Shown here in pieces: positions 1 to 6,221 of a stretch of 9,482 nt of DNA. This DNA is from Xanthobacteraceae bacterium. GTDB taxonomy: Bacteria; Pseudomonadota; Alphaproteobacteria; Rhizobiales; Xanthobacteraceae. The position numbers and the translations under genes were made by a program. The notes beneath the pieces are model-generated. The model did no database searches and was not told the origin of the DNA. It was given only the letters and a program-made list of their open reading frames with translations. Within the stretch, counting starts at the first letter, position 1, and every line of letters starts with the position of its first letter. Where the stretch lies: positions 1-9,482 of the forward strand of contig JAUSIF010000069.1 in the NCBI GenBank assembly GCA_030648135.1, read 5' to 3'.

Positions 1-21
1 GCTTCGGCGGGCGAAGGAAGG

Positions 22-45
22 TCGGAAAAGATCATGCTCAAACAA
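22..45. repeat. possible fragment of a Rhizobiales dispersed intergenic repeat
   Basis: On the minus strand this stretch reads GAGCATGATCTTTTCCGA, with the bases toward position 45 (CAAACAA on the plus strand) before it. It resembles one arm of the GAGCATGATCTTTTC... hairpin repeat that I recall as common between genes in Bradyrhizobium and relatives. The partner arm would lie before position 1, so it cannot be checked here. It sits just after the 3' end of the minus-strand gene ending at 60, a usual place for such repeats. The resemblance is from memory. Confidence 0.3.
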
Positions 46-59
46 AAGGCTCTAGACGC

Positions 60-431
60 CTAGCGCACATGCACCTTCACCCGCACCGTGGAGCAGCCGG
101 GCTTGCCCTTGTCGCTGCCGCACAGGGTGAAGGCGAAGTTGTCGCCCCCGCGAAATCCCGGATTGGAACGGTAATAGGCGCCCGATTTTTCCTTCGTCTT
201 GGCGCCGCCATGCGACGGTGGAATCGTGATCTCGTTGCTGTCGATCGCGAATTTTTCTTCCGAGCGCGCGACGATGGGGCAATCCTTTCCGCTGGCGGCG
301 TTCATCGTGGTCGCGCTGTCGGCCGCGAACACCAGCCGGAACGGATAAACCTGACAGGGCCCGGCTTCAGCCGGCGCGAGCGCGGCGAGACTCGCGAGCC
401 CGACGGCGAAGGCGAAGGCCGGCCTAGGCAT
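60..431 (-). CDS. small secreted protein, single Ig/cadherin-like domain, four cysteines
   Basis: This 123-residue protein of unknown function is probably exported to the periplasm or outside the cell. Residues 1-23 form a typical Sec signal peptide: a short basic start, a hydrophobic Ala/Leu core and an A-E-A cleavage site before Gly24. The mature part has four cysteines (26, 51, 104 and 113), enough for two disulfides. The C-terminal third (about 86-122) reads like the last strands of a bacterial cadherin-like/Big_9 domain: a PGF-x-G-x-D-x-F segment, then a strand-turn-strand ending in alternating V-R-V-K-V-H-V. The ATG (431-429) follows the stop of the upstream 309-residue gene by 5 bp. 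Little Shine-Dalgarno sequence is visible, so translational coupling is likely. The domain assignment is by pattern only and no function is inferred. Confidence 0.8.
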   Translation of the reverse strand: MPRPAFAFAVGLASLAALAPAEAGPCQVYPFRLVFAADSATTMNAASGKDCPIVARSEEKFAIDSNEITIPPSHGGAKTKEKSGAYYRSNPGFRGGDNFAFTLCGSDKGKPGCSTVRVKVHVR

Positions 432-436
432 GGGCT

Positions 437-1366
437 TCAGGCGGCGTGATCGAGGAACCGGCGCAGCGACGGATCGGGATCGCGCGTATCCTGCGCGAAC
501 AGCCTGAGCAGCGCGTACTCGGCCGCGGTCGGCCGGCCGTCGCGCATGATGCGGCTAGAGAGCCACGCCGTTTCATCGGGTCCGAGCGCGGTCGATTGCA
601 CGCTTCCCGCGGGCAGCCGGAAGCCCGCTTCCTCGTCGACCTGCGGCCGGCCGAACACGCTGCGGCGCTCGGCCAGGCGCGGATCGGGTGCCAGCACCTC
701 GCTGCGCGGCGCCACCTTGTGGCCGGCGGCGGCGGCGAGATGGTTGGCGATCGCCTTGAAGAACAAATCGTCGAACGCGGGGTTGTTGCTGTCGGCGGCG
801 GCGTCATGCAGGTCGAACAAAGCTTCGGCCTCGGACCGGCTCACCGGCTGTCCGGCCTCGCCGCCGGCGGCATGCAGGATGCGGGCGATGAACACCACGT
901 CCTCGGCGTCGATGACGCGGCTGAAATGGGCGCGCCGGCCGATCGCCGGACCTTCGCCGGCGATGACCGCCGTGCTGAGCTGCTCGATCGCGAAGGCCGC
1001 GAGTACAGCGTGCGCCTCGCGCGCGAGTTCGAGCGCGCGCAAAACCGCTTCGAGACCGGCCGCCGTCGCGACCCGCCCTGCGGGCGCGAGCACACTCACC
1101 AGCCAGTACGCTTTCTGCTCGTCGAGAATGCCGCCGGGCTCTTGCCGGTGCACCACATGATCGGCGATCGTCTCGGCGAAATACTGCTGCCAGGCCGGCG
1201 TGGCCTCGGCGAGCGAGCGGTCGAAGGTGATCAGCGCCTCGGCCTCGTCGCGCGCGGCAATGCCCTCGCTATAGACTTCGCGCAGGAGCGCGATCACGTC
1301 CGCGGCGTCGATGTTCTTTCCCGCCGCCAAGGCCAAAGCGACATGATCCGGCTGAGCGCTACCCAT
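437..1366 (-). CDS. 309-residue protein of unknown function with an internal tandem duplication
   Basis: I do not recognise a named family. The protein is soluble, helix-rich and acidic, with no signal peptide or membrane segment. It contains two related halves. Residues 19-72 align with 152-211: both start I-D-A-x-D-V and share an E-A-E-A-L motif and a closing F-x-x-x-I-A-(D/N)-H. Residues 80-115 align with 261-294. The second copy carries about 50 extra residues (212-260) between these blocks. The arrangement recalls TerB-like or EF-hand-like helical bundles, but only as a guess. I chose the ATG at 1366-1364 because AGGGAG lies 6 nt upstream; a TTG six codons earlier at 1384 is the alternative. 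It is the first gene of a two-gene minus-strand unit with the secreted protein at 60-431, and it diverges from the dioxygenase gene across a 142-bp gap. Confidence 0.8.
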   Translation of the reverse strand: MGSAQPDHVALALAAGKNIDAADVIALLREVYSEGIAARDEAEALITFDRSLAEATPAWQQYFAETIADHVVHRQEPGGILDEQKAYWLVSVLAPAGRVATAAGLEAVLRALELAREAHAVLAAFAIEQLSTAVIAGEGPAIGRRAHFSRVIDAEDVVFIARILHAAGGEAGQPVSRSEAEALFDLHDAAADSNNPAFDDLFFKAIANHLAAAAGHKVAPRSEVLAPDPRLAERRSVFGRPQVDEEAGFRLPAGSVQSTALGPDETAWLSSRIMRDGRPTAAEYALLRLFAQDTRDPDPSLRRFLDHAA

Positions 1367-1413
1367 CTCCCGCTCCCTACGCAAAATCCCTAGGGGAAGC
1401 GTGCGCTGGGATG

Positions 1414-1429
1414 GTTACCAAGTTACTAA
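1414..1429. promoter_or_regulatory. tandem 8-bp repeat GTTACCAA-GTTACTAA, candidate operator
   Basis: Two adjacent octamers (GTTACCAA at 1414-1421 and GTTACTAA at 1422-1429) differ at one base. They lie between the divergent 309-residue gene and the MhqO-like gene, 80 bp before the latter's start. Repeats of this type occur as binding sites of quinone-sensing HxlR/MarR-type repressors, and mhqO-type genes are often controlled by such repressors. No regulator gene lies in the window, so the role is inferred. I found no convincing -35/-10 pair next to it. Confidence 0.35.
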
Positions 1430-1508
1430 TGCCGGCCGCCTGCCCTGCAAACAACGAGGCTTGCGGTTTTTGCGCAACACACCTAGGGCAGGCCGGAGCG
1501 GGAACGGA

Positions 1509-2444
1509 ATGATGTCGAACAGCGCCGGGATCCACCACATCACCGCCATCGCCGGCGAGCCGCGGCGCCATGTCGACTTCTATCGCCGCTTGCTCGGACT
1601 GCGCCTGGTCAAGCGCACGGTCAATTTCGACGACCCCGGAACCTGGCACCTTTATTACGGCGACGAGGTGGGATCGCCCGGAACCGCGCTCACCTTCTTC
1701 GTATGGCAGGGTTTGCCGCCGGGCCGCCACGGCACCGGCGAAGCGCAGGAGATCGCCTTCGCCATCCCCGAAACCGCCTTGGATTTCTGGCGCGAGCGAC
1801 TGATCGAGCAGAAAATCGCCCATCAAGCCTCGCCCGCGCGTTTCGGCGAAAGCGTGATCGCCTTGTCCGATCCCGACGGCCACAAGCTCGAACTGGTGGC
1901 CGCCAAGGCGGCGGGCAAGCTTCCCGGCTGGTCGAACGGAGAACTCCCGGCCAATCATGCCATTCGCGGCTTCCATGGCATCACGCTCGAGCTCGCCGAT
2001 GTTGCCGCCACCGGGCGGGTGCTCACCCAAGTGTTCGGCTTCGAGCCGGCGGGCAGCGAAGACGGCCGTCACCGCTTCGTCGCAGCCGGCGGCCCGCTCG
2101 GCACCGTGGTCGATCTCCGGGTGACGCCCGGCGTGGCGCGCACGGCGCAAGGCACCGGCACCATCCACCATGTGGCGTTCCGCGCGGGCGGCGACGCCGA
2201 GGAACTGGAGATGCGGGCGCGCGCGCTCGCCCTCGGCCTGCGCGCGACCGAGCAGGTGCCGCGCTTCTATTTCCGCTCGGTCTATTTCCGCGAGCCCGGC
2301 GGGGTGCTGTTCGAGATCGCCACCGACGATCCCGGCTTCACCATCGACGAGCCGAAAGAAAAGCTCGGAAGCCGCGTGATGCTGCCGCCCTGGTTTGAGC
2401 AGCAAAGGGCCGAGATCGAGGCGGCGTTGCCCCCGCTCGAATGA
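1509..2444 (+). CDS. mhqO: MhqO/LinE-type ring-cleaving dioxygenase (VOC superfamily)
   Basis: This is a 311-residue, two-module VOC (glyoxalase-fold) protein. The family cleaves hydroquinone-type aromatic rings using Fe(II) and O2 and belongs with MhqO/MhqE, LinE and PcpA. The N-terminal G-I-H-H-I-T-A-I, the L-x-L-V-K-R-T-V-N-F-D-D-P-G stretch (31-44) and H-L-Y-Y-G are strong family signatures. The likely metal ligands are His10, His221 and Glu269, a spacing close to the His/His/Glu triad of PcpA. The second module covers about 151-275. The length matches the roughly 310-320 residues of the family. I start at the first of two adjacent ATGs (1509 and 1512), with GGAG at 1495-1498; longer in-frame starts back to 1401 encode a non-conserved tail across the probable control region. 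The natural substrate is unknown. It may act on quinones or hydroquinones in detoxification, not in a growth pathway. Confidence 0.88.
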   Translation: MMSNSAGIHHITAIAGEPRRHVDFYRRLLGLRLVKRTVNFDDPGTWHLYYGDEVGSPGTALTFFVWQGLPPGRHGTGEAQEIAFAIPETALDFWRERLIEQKIAHQASPARFGESVIALSDPDGHKLELVAAKAAGKLPGWSNGELPANHAIRGFHGITLELADVAATGRVLTQVFGFEPAGSEDGRHRFVAAGGPLGTVVDLRVTPGVARTAQGTGTIHHVAFRAGGDAEELEMRARALALGLRATEQVPRFYFRSVYFREPGGVLFEIATDDPGFTIDEPKEKLGSRVMLPPWFEQQRAEIEAALPPLE

Positions 2445-2485
2445 GCGAGCGTGACGCCAATTCAACGTATATTAAATGTTATTTG

Positions 2486-2515
2486 TATTTTCATCTGGCA
2501 ATTCATGTGAAAATA
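2486..2515. promoter_or_regulatory. perfect 8-bp inverted repeat TATTTTCA-N14-TGAAAATA
   Basis: TATTTTCA (2486-2493) and TGAAAATA (2508-2515) are perfect reverse complements, 14 nt apart, with centres about two helical turns apart. They overlap the -35 and spacer of the proposed peroxiredoxin promoter, as expected for an operator. A further 8-bp palindrome, ATAGCTAT (2513-2520), overlaps its right arm. It lacks the ATAG-N7-CTAT layout of an OxyR half-site pair. The binding protein is unknown. Confidence 0.4.
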
Positions 2516-2523
2516 GCTATGCT
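2495..2523 (+). promoter_or_regulatory. candidate sigma-70-type promoter of the peroxiredoxin gene
   Basis: CTGGCA (2495-2500) and TATGCT (2518-2523) each match the -35 and -10 consensus at four of six bases, and the spacer is exactly 17 nt. The region is markedly AT-rich against the GC-rich surroundings. Transcription would start near 2530, giving a leader of about 70 nt before the ATG at 2599. This is a sequence match only. Confidence 0.4.
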
Positions 2524-2598
2524 GGTTTTCTGACCAAGCGATATCACTCGCGTTCGGCAGAACGCCGGACGCGCGCGGCTAGCTCACGGAGGTGCGTA

Positions 2599-3261
2599 AT
2601 GGCTCTACAGATCAATGAGATTGCCCCGGATTTCGAGGCCGAGACGACCGAAGGCAAAATCAAATTCCACGATTGGATCGGCGACAAATGGGTCGTGCTG
2701 TTTTCGCACCCGAAGGATTTCACTCCGGTGTGCACGACCGAACTCGGCTACATGGCCAAGATCAAGCCCGAGTTCGACAAGCGCGGCGTCAAGATCATCG
2801 GCCTCTCCGTCGACCCGATCGAAAAGCATAAAAGCTGGGCCGCCGACATCAAGGAGACGCAAGGCCATGCGCCGAACTATCCCATGATCGGCGACAGCGA
2901 TTTCAACGTATCGAAGCTCTACGGCATGCTGCCGGCGAGCGTTTCCGGCGATCCCGCCAAGCGTACCGCGGCCGACAATCAGACGGTGCGCAACGTCTTC
3001 GTCATCGGCCCCGACAAGAAGGTCAAGCTCGTCCTCGTCTATCCGATGACCACGGGCCGCAATTTCGACGAGGTGCTGCGCGTGATCGACTCGCTTCAGC
3101 TCACCGCCAAGCACAAGGTGGCGACGCCGGTGAACTGGAAACACGGCGAGGACGTAATCATCGCGGGCTCCGTCTCCGACGACGACGCCAAGAAGACCTA
3201 TCCGAAAGGCTGGAAGTCGCCGAAGCCCTATATCCGCATCGTGCCGCAGCCGCGCGCCTGA
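2599..3261 (+). CDS. 1-Cys peroxiredoxin (Prx6/AhpC-TSA family)
   Basis: This 220-residue cytoplasmic enzyme reduces H2O2, organic hydroperoxides and possibly peroxynitrite. The active-site motif P-K-D-F-T-P-V-C-T-T-E (38-48) carries the peroxidatic Cys45 with conserved Pro38 and Thr42; Arg131 in T-V-R-N-V-F fits the catalytic arginine. Cys45 is the only cysteine, so there is no resolving cysteine and an external thiol such as glutathione or a glutaredoxin should recycle it. The long C-terminal part (165-220, with P-V-N-W and Y-P-K-G-W) is the Prx6-type dimerisation extension, and the length is typical for the subfamily. The ATG at 2599 is fixed by GGAGG at 2588-2592; an in-frame start at 2476 would add residues over the promoter. 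The glutathione transferase gene at 5143 is a plausible functional partner. Confidence 0.95.
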   Translation: MALQINEIAPDFEAETTEGKIKFHDWIGDKWVVLFSHPKDFTPVCTTELGYMAKIKPEFDKRGVKIIGLSVDPIEKHKSWAADIKETQGHAPNYPMIGDSDFNVSKLYGMLPASVSGDPAKRTAADNQTVRNVFVIGPDKKVKLVLVYPMTTGRNFDEVLRVIDSLQLTAKHKVATPVNWKHGEDVIIAGSVSDDDAKKTYPKGWKSPKPYIRIVPQPRA

Positions 3262-3281
3262 ACGCGCCTGCTCCCCTCACT

Positions 3282-3314
3282 GGGCGGAGTGCGCATCGCC
3301 GCGCTCCGCCCTTT
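3282..3314 (+). terminator. intrinsic terminator after the peroxiredoxin gene
   Basis: The stem GGGCGGAGTGC (3282-3292) pairs with GCGCTCCGCCC (3301-3311) over 11 bp, including one G-T wobble. The loop is 8 nt, and a short TTT run (3312-3314) follows. It lies 20 bp past the stop codon. The T-run is short, as is common in high-GC alphaproteobacteria. It suggests that the peroxiredoxin transcript mostly ends here. Confidence 0.65.
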
Positions 3315-3318
3315 GCTA

Positions 3319-3347
3319 TTGACGCCTATCCGCCGGGGATGAACATT
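3319..3347 (+). promoter_or_regulatory. weak candidate promoter of the FAD monooxygenase gene
   Basis: TTGACG (3319-3324) matches five of six -35 bases. AACATT (3342-3347), after a 17-nt spacer, matches only three of six -10 bases. It lies directly after the terminator and 26 bp before the ATG at 3374, so the placement is sensible although the -10 is poor. Confidence 0.3.
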
Positions 3348-3373
3348 CCAGCCGGATCGAAGCGGCGTGGCTT

Positions 3374-4495
3374 ATGTCGGAAAAAACCAACGTTCTCATC
3401 GTCGGCGCCGGCCCGGCCGGTCTCGCCACCGCGCTCGAGCTTGCGCGTTACGGCATCGACGTTCGCATCCTCGATAAGGCCGCCGCGGCGCAGAAGGAGA
3501 GCCGCGCCGTCGCCATCAATCCGCGCACGCTCGAATTGCTCGATCACTGCGGCGCCAGCGCGCGCCTCATCGCCGCGGGCGTCAAGCTCAAGGGCGCGCG
3601 CATCGTGGTCGGCGGCCGCGTGCGCGCGACCTTCGATGCGACCCGCCTTACGCACCGCTACAATTTCATGCTCGGGCTGGCCCAGAGCGAGACCGAGCGC
3701 CTGCTCGCCGTCACCCTCGCCGAGCACGGCGTAAAGGTCGAACGCGGCGTCGAGGTGACCGATGTCGAGGTCGACGGCGACCGCCCGAGCGTGCGCGCGC
3801 GCACGCCGGCAGGCGAAACGACGATCGCGGCCGACTGGATCGTCGGCGCCGACGGCGCCCATTCGGCCGTCCGCAAGAGCCTCGATCTCGATTTCCCCGG
3901 CGCCCCCTACCCGTTCCACTGGAGCCTCGTCGACGTCGATCTCGCAGGCGATGCCGAGGAGGACCACGCCGAGATGCGGCTCGACTGGAAGGGACCGATC
4001 ATGGTGCGCGTTCCGCTCGCACCCGGCCGCCACCGGGTGATCTCCAACGGCCCCGGCGTGCTTGCGCGCCTGCCCGCGAGCTGGAAGCCCGGCCAGGCCC
4101 ACTGGCAATCCGATTTCAGCGTCAGCCACCGCATGGTGAAAGAGCGCGGCCGCGGCCGTGTCTGGCTGATCGGCGACGCCGCCCACATCCATTCGCCCGC
4201 CGGCGGACGCGGCATGAATCTCGGCATTGAGGACGGCGTGGGCTTCGCCCGCTGCATCCACGCCAAGGCCTCGATCGCGGGCTGGGCCGAGCGGCGCCAG
4301 CACCTCGCCGCGCGCGTAGTGCGCGAGAGCGACGCCATGCAACGGTTTGCCACCGCGAAAGGATTCTTTGGCCGCCGGATCGCGCCGGCCCTGTTGCGCT
4401 CGATGCTGCGCGTGGGTCCGCTGCACGACGTACTGGTGAGAGCCATCGCCGGTTTCTCGGATCATAAGCCCTTGCATTTCGGCGGCGATCATTGA
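3374..4495 (+). CDS. FAD-dependent monooxygenase (PheA/TfdB/UbiH-type aromatic hydroxylase family)
   Basis: This 373-residue flavoprotein of the FAD_binding_3 (PF01494) family probably uses NAD(P)H and O2 to hydroxylate an aromatic or quinone-like substrate. The visible motifs are in the expected order: the N-terminal dinucleotide-binding G-A-G-P-A-G (11-16) with the strand-2 acid at Asp34; R-A-V-A-I-N-P-R-T-L-E-L-L (44-56); the DG motif G-A-D-G-A-H-S-A-V-R (158-167); and the GD motif I-G-D-A-A-H (266-271) followed by P-A-G-G-R-G-M-N-L-G. The protein is short compared with phenol hydroxylases (about 550-650 residues) and lacks their C-terminal thioredoxin-like domain, so it is nearer the UbiH-size class. 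No strong Shine-Dalgarno precedes the ATG at 3374, and no better in-frame start was found. The substrate cannot be told from sequence; the neighbours suggest phenol- or quinone-type compounds. Confidence 0.9.
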   Translation: MSEKTNVLIVGAGPAGLATALELARYGIDVRILDKAAAAQKESRAVAINPRTLELLDHCGASARLIAAGVKLKGARIVVGGRVRATFDATRLTHRYNFMLGLAQSETERLLAVTLAEHGVKVERGVEVTDVEVDGDRPSVRARTPAGETTIAADWIVGADGAHSAVRKSLDLDFPGAPYPFHWSLVDVDLAGDAEEDHAEMRLDWKGPIMVRVPLAPGRHRVISNGPGVLARLPASWKPGQAHWQSDFSVSHRMVKERGRGRVWLIGDAAHIHSPAGGRGMNLGIEDGVGFARCIHAKASIAGWAERRQHLAARVVRESDAMQRFATAKGFFGRRIAPALLRSMLRVGPLHDVLVRAIAGFSDHKPLHFGGDH

Positions 4496-4590
4496 GCGAT
4501 CGGATGCCGTTGCCGCATTCGTGAAGTGACCGGCGGCGCGAATTCTGGGAATTTACCGCCAATCCGATGTTCCCGCCGGAGGAGGCTTGC

Positions 4591-5052
4591 ATGTCCGATC
4601 GATCCCCCCTCGCCGCCTTTTCCTCGCCCGCCGATCAGCTCGCCGCCCGCACCGGGAATTTCATCCTGCTCATCGGCCGCATCGCGATCGCCGCGATCTT
4701 CATCCAGAGCGCCTATGGCAAGCTCTCGAATCCCGCGTCCTTCGCCTCCTATCTCGCCGGCCAGGGCCTGCCGCTCTCCTTGCCGCTCACCTATATCGGT
4801 ATCGCGTTCGAAATCCTGGGCGCCTTGGCGCTGATCGTGGGTTTCCAGGTCCGCTACGGCGTGCTCCTGCTGCTCTCCTTCACCATCATCGCGACGCTGA
4901 TCTCGCACCGCTATTGGGAATTCGCCGGCCCGGCCCGGGAGACGCAAGAGGTTCATTTCCTCAAGAACCTCGCCATGATCGGCGGATTGCTGGTGCTGTT
5001 CGTGAACGGCGGCGGCAGCTTCGGCTTCGACCGGCTGATCAAGCGTTCCTAG
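4591..5052 (+). CDS. DoxX family membrane protein
   Basis: This 153-residue inner-membrane protein has four predicted helices at about 24-41, 66-84, 88-105 and 123-139. The family signature S-A-Y-G-K-L (40-45) sits at the end of helix 1, and a Phe-Glu lies within helix 2. DoxX proteins are named after a subunit of an archaeal thiosulfate:quinone oxidoreductase. The Bacillus members MhqP and CatD are encoded beside ring-cleaving dioxygenases (mhqO, catE) and respond to quinone or catechol stress. The same pairing of families occurs in this cluster. The start at 4591 is fixed by GGAGGAGG (4578-4585); an in-frame ATG at 4567 would place that sequence inside the gene. The 95-bp gap before it contains a small inverted repeat, AATTC-TGG-GAATT (4541-4553), of unknown meaning. 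The molecular activity is unknown. Confidence 0.88.
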   Translation: MSDRSPLAAFSSPADQLAARTGNFILLIGRIAIAAIFIQSAYGKLSNPASFASYLAGQGLPLSLPLTYIGIAFEILGALALIVGFQVRYGVLLLLSFTIIATLISHRYWEFAGPARETQEVHFLKNLAMIGGLLVLFVNGGGSFGFDRLIKRS

Positions 5053-5142
5053 CCATCTCGGCCATGAGATTTGCACCCGCCATGCTAACAATGCGATCGG
5101 CCTGGCGAAAACGCCCGTCTATGGCCCGGAGGATCAAGCAAG

Positions 5143-5772
5143 GTGATCGACCTCTATACCTGGACCACCCCCAACGGCCGCAAGGTTTCCATCGCGCTCG
5201 AGGAACTCGGACTGCCCTATCGGGTCCATGCCATCGACATCAATAAGGAAGAGCAATTCCAGCCCGACTTCCTCGCCATCGCGCCGAACAACAAGATCCC
5301 GGCCATCATCGATCACGACAACGGCTTTCACCTGATGGAGTCGGGCGCGATCCTCATGTACCTCGCCGAGAAGACCGGCAGGCTGATGCCGAAGGAATTG
5401 CAGGCCCGCTATCGCGTGATCGAGTGGCTGATGTGGCAGATGGGCGGGCCCGGGCCTTTCCTCGGCCAGGTCCATCACTTCGTGAAATACAACAAGGGCA
5501 AGGCGCCCTATGCCGAGGAGCGCTTTTTGAAAGAAGCGCATCGGCTCTATGGCGTCCTCGACCAGCGCCTCAAGGACCGCGAATTCGTCGCCGACGACTA
5601 TTCGATCGCCGACATCGCGATCTGGCCGTGGATCTCGCGCTACGACTGGCAGACCATCGATCTCGCCCGCTATCCCAACGTGAAGCGCTGGTATGTGGCG
5701 ATCGCCAAGCGCCCGGCGGTCGAGCGCGGCTATCACGTGCCGAAGAAGGTGAACGAAATCCCGATGCCCTGA
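5143..5772 (+). CDS. yfcG: YfcG/YghU-type (Nu-class) glutathione transferase
   Basis: This 209-residue cytoplasmic glutathione transferase has a thioredoxin-fold N-domain (1-80) and an all-helical C-domain (about 90-195). The N-terminal M-I-D-L-Y...T-P-N-G matches YfcG closely; Thr9 and Asn11 fall at the residues that position glutathione or glutathione disulfide in that enzyme. P-N-N-K-I-P-A-I (48-55) gives the cis-proline (Pro53), and Glu66-Ser67 the gamma-glutamyl binding pair. There is no catalytic cysteine or tyrosine at the usual place, as in the Nu class, whose members show disulfide-bond reductase and some peroxidase activity. The start is GTG at 5143, with GGAGG at 5128-5132. It could supply thiol reduction for the upstream 1-Cys peroxiredoxin, which is inference from context. 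It converges with the minus-strand gene ending at 5785. Confidence 0.9.
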   Translation: MIDLYTWTTPNGRKVSIALEELGLPYRVHAIDINKEEQFQPDFLAIAPNNKIPAIIDHDNGFHLMESGAILMYLAEKTGRLMPKELQARYRVIEWLMWQMGGPGPFLGQVHHFVKYNKGKAPYAEERFLKEAHRLYGVLDQRLKDREFVADDYSIADIAIWPWISRYDWQTIDLARYPNVKRWYVAIAKRPAVERGYHVPKKVNEIPMP

Positions 5773-5784
5773 GGCGCCCGCCGC

Positions 5785-6045
5785 TCAGACGGTCGTGCTG
5801 AACTTGTGCGCGAGATCGGTGAGCTTGCCGATCTGCGCCGTCTGGGAAGCCTGGGTCGCGAGCACCCGTTTCAGCGCGGCCTCGGCGGCGACCTTTGCCC
5901 GGTCCTGCGAGTGCTGCGTCAGCGCGACGCCGATCGCGTTGGTGAAAATCCCCTCGTTCTTGCTGAACGCCGCCTGGCGGGCGCGCCAGTTATGGTACTC
6001 CTTCCAGGCCGGGAGCATTTTCCAGGGCGTGAAGTTGATCGACAT
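5785..6045 (-). CDS. small hypothetical protein, 86 residues
   Basis: I do not recognise it. It is predicted soluble and mostly helical, with no signal peptide and no cysteine. The N-terminus is aromatic-rich (F-T-P-W-K...W-K-E-Y-H-N-W, residues 5-20), and the remainder is an Ala/Gln/Lys-rich helix with coiled-coil-like spacing (about 50-80). I start at the ATG at 6045-6043, not the in-frame one at 6066, because the protein-like composition begins there; only a weak GGGATGG-type ribosome site precedes it. Its stop lies 12 bp from that of the convergent glutathione transferase. It shares a 176-bp divergent gap with the exported-protein gene at 6222. It is judged real by its protein-like composition and the absence of a better frame in this stretch. 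Confidence 0.6.
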   Translation of the reverse strand: MSINFTPWKMLPAWKEYHNWRARQAAFSKNEGIFTNAIGVALTQHSQDRAKVAAEAALKRVLATQASQTAQIGKLTDLAHKFSTTV

Positions 6046-6132
6046 AAGCCATCCCGCGGCCGGCAATCTCGGGCCCAGGCTGAGCCAATTCCCTTAATGA
6101 GACGTTTCCACCGCCCGTATCCAGCCACGAAT

Positions 6133-6151
6133 TTGTCCCCAAAATGTCCCC
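6133..6151. repeat. two TGTCCCC repeats at an 11-bp period
   Basis: TTGTCCCC (6133-6140) and ATGTCCCC (6144-6151) lie on the same face of the helix in the 176-bp divergent gap between the 86-residue and 340-residue genes. The spacing of about one helical turn would suit a tandem-binding regulator. GGGGACA-type repeats are also met near integrase or attachment regions in Rhizobiales, but no integrase or tRNA is visible here. No function is assigned. Confidence 0.3.
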
Positions 6152-6221
6152 GGCGTCTGGTCAGCCTTGCGGCCGGGCGGGGGCTGCCGTTGGTATCGCG
6201 TATGGCATGCCGGAGGGGGAA

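Noticed and set aside
1388..1488. CCTAGG palindromes at 1388-1395 and 1482-1487 around the divergent control region, and another at 422-429
   Set aside because: CTAG occurs many times elsewhere in the window and the spacings show no pattern; probably chance.
1377..2465. 362-codon minus-strand open frame opposite the ring-cleaving dioxygenase
   Set aside because: It is an antisense shadow; the plus strand shows the conserved VOC motifs and metal ligands.
3326..4492. 388-codon minus-strand open frame opposite the FAD monooxygenase
   Set aside because: The plus strand carries all the flavoprotein motifs in order; the antisense product has no recognisable domain.
5071..5085. Possible sigma-54 promoter (TTGCAC-N5-ATGC) before the glutathione transferase gene
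   Set aside because: The -24 element lacks the invariant GG, so the match is not acceptable.
6124..6151. Possible phage or island attachment site suggested by the GTCCCC repeats
   Set aside because: No tRNA, integrase or second copy is visible in the window, so an attachment site cannot be supported.
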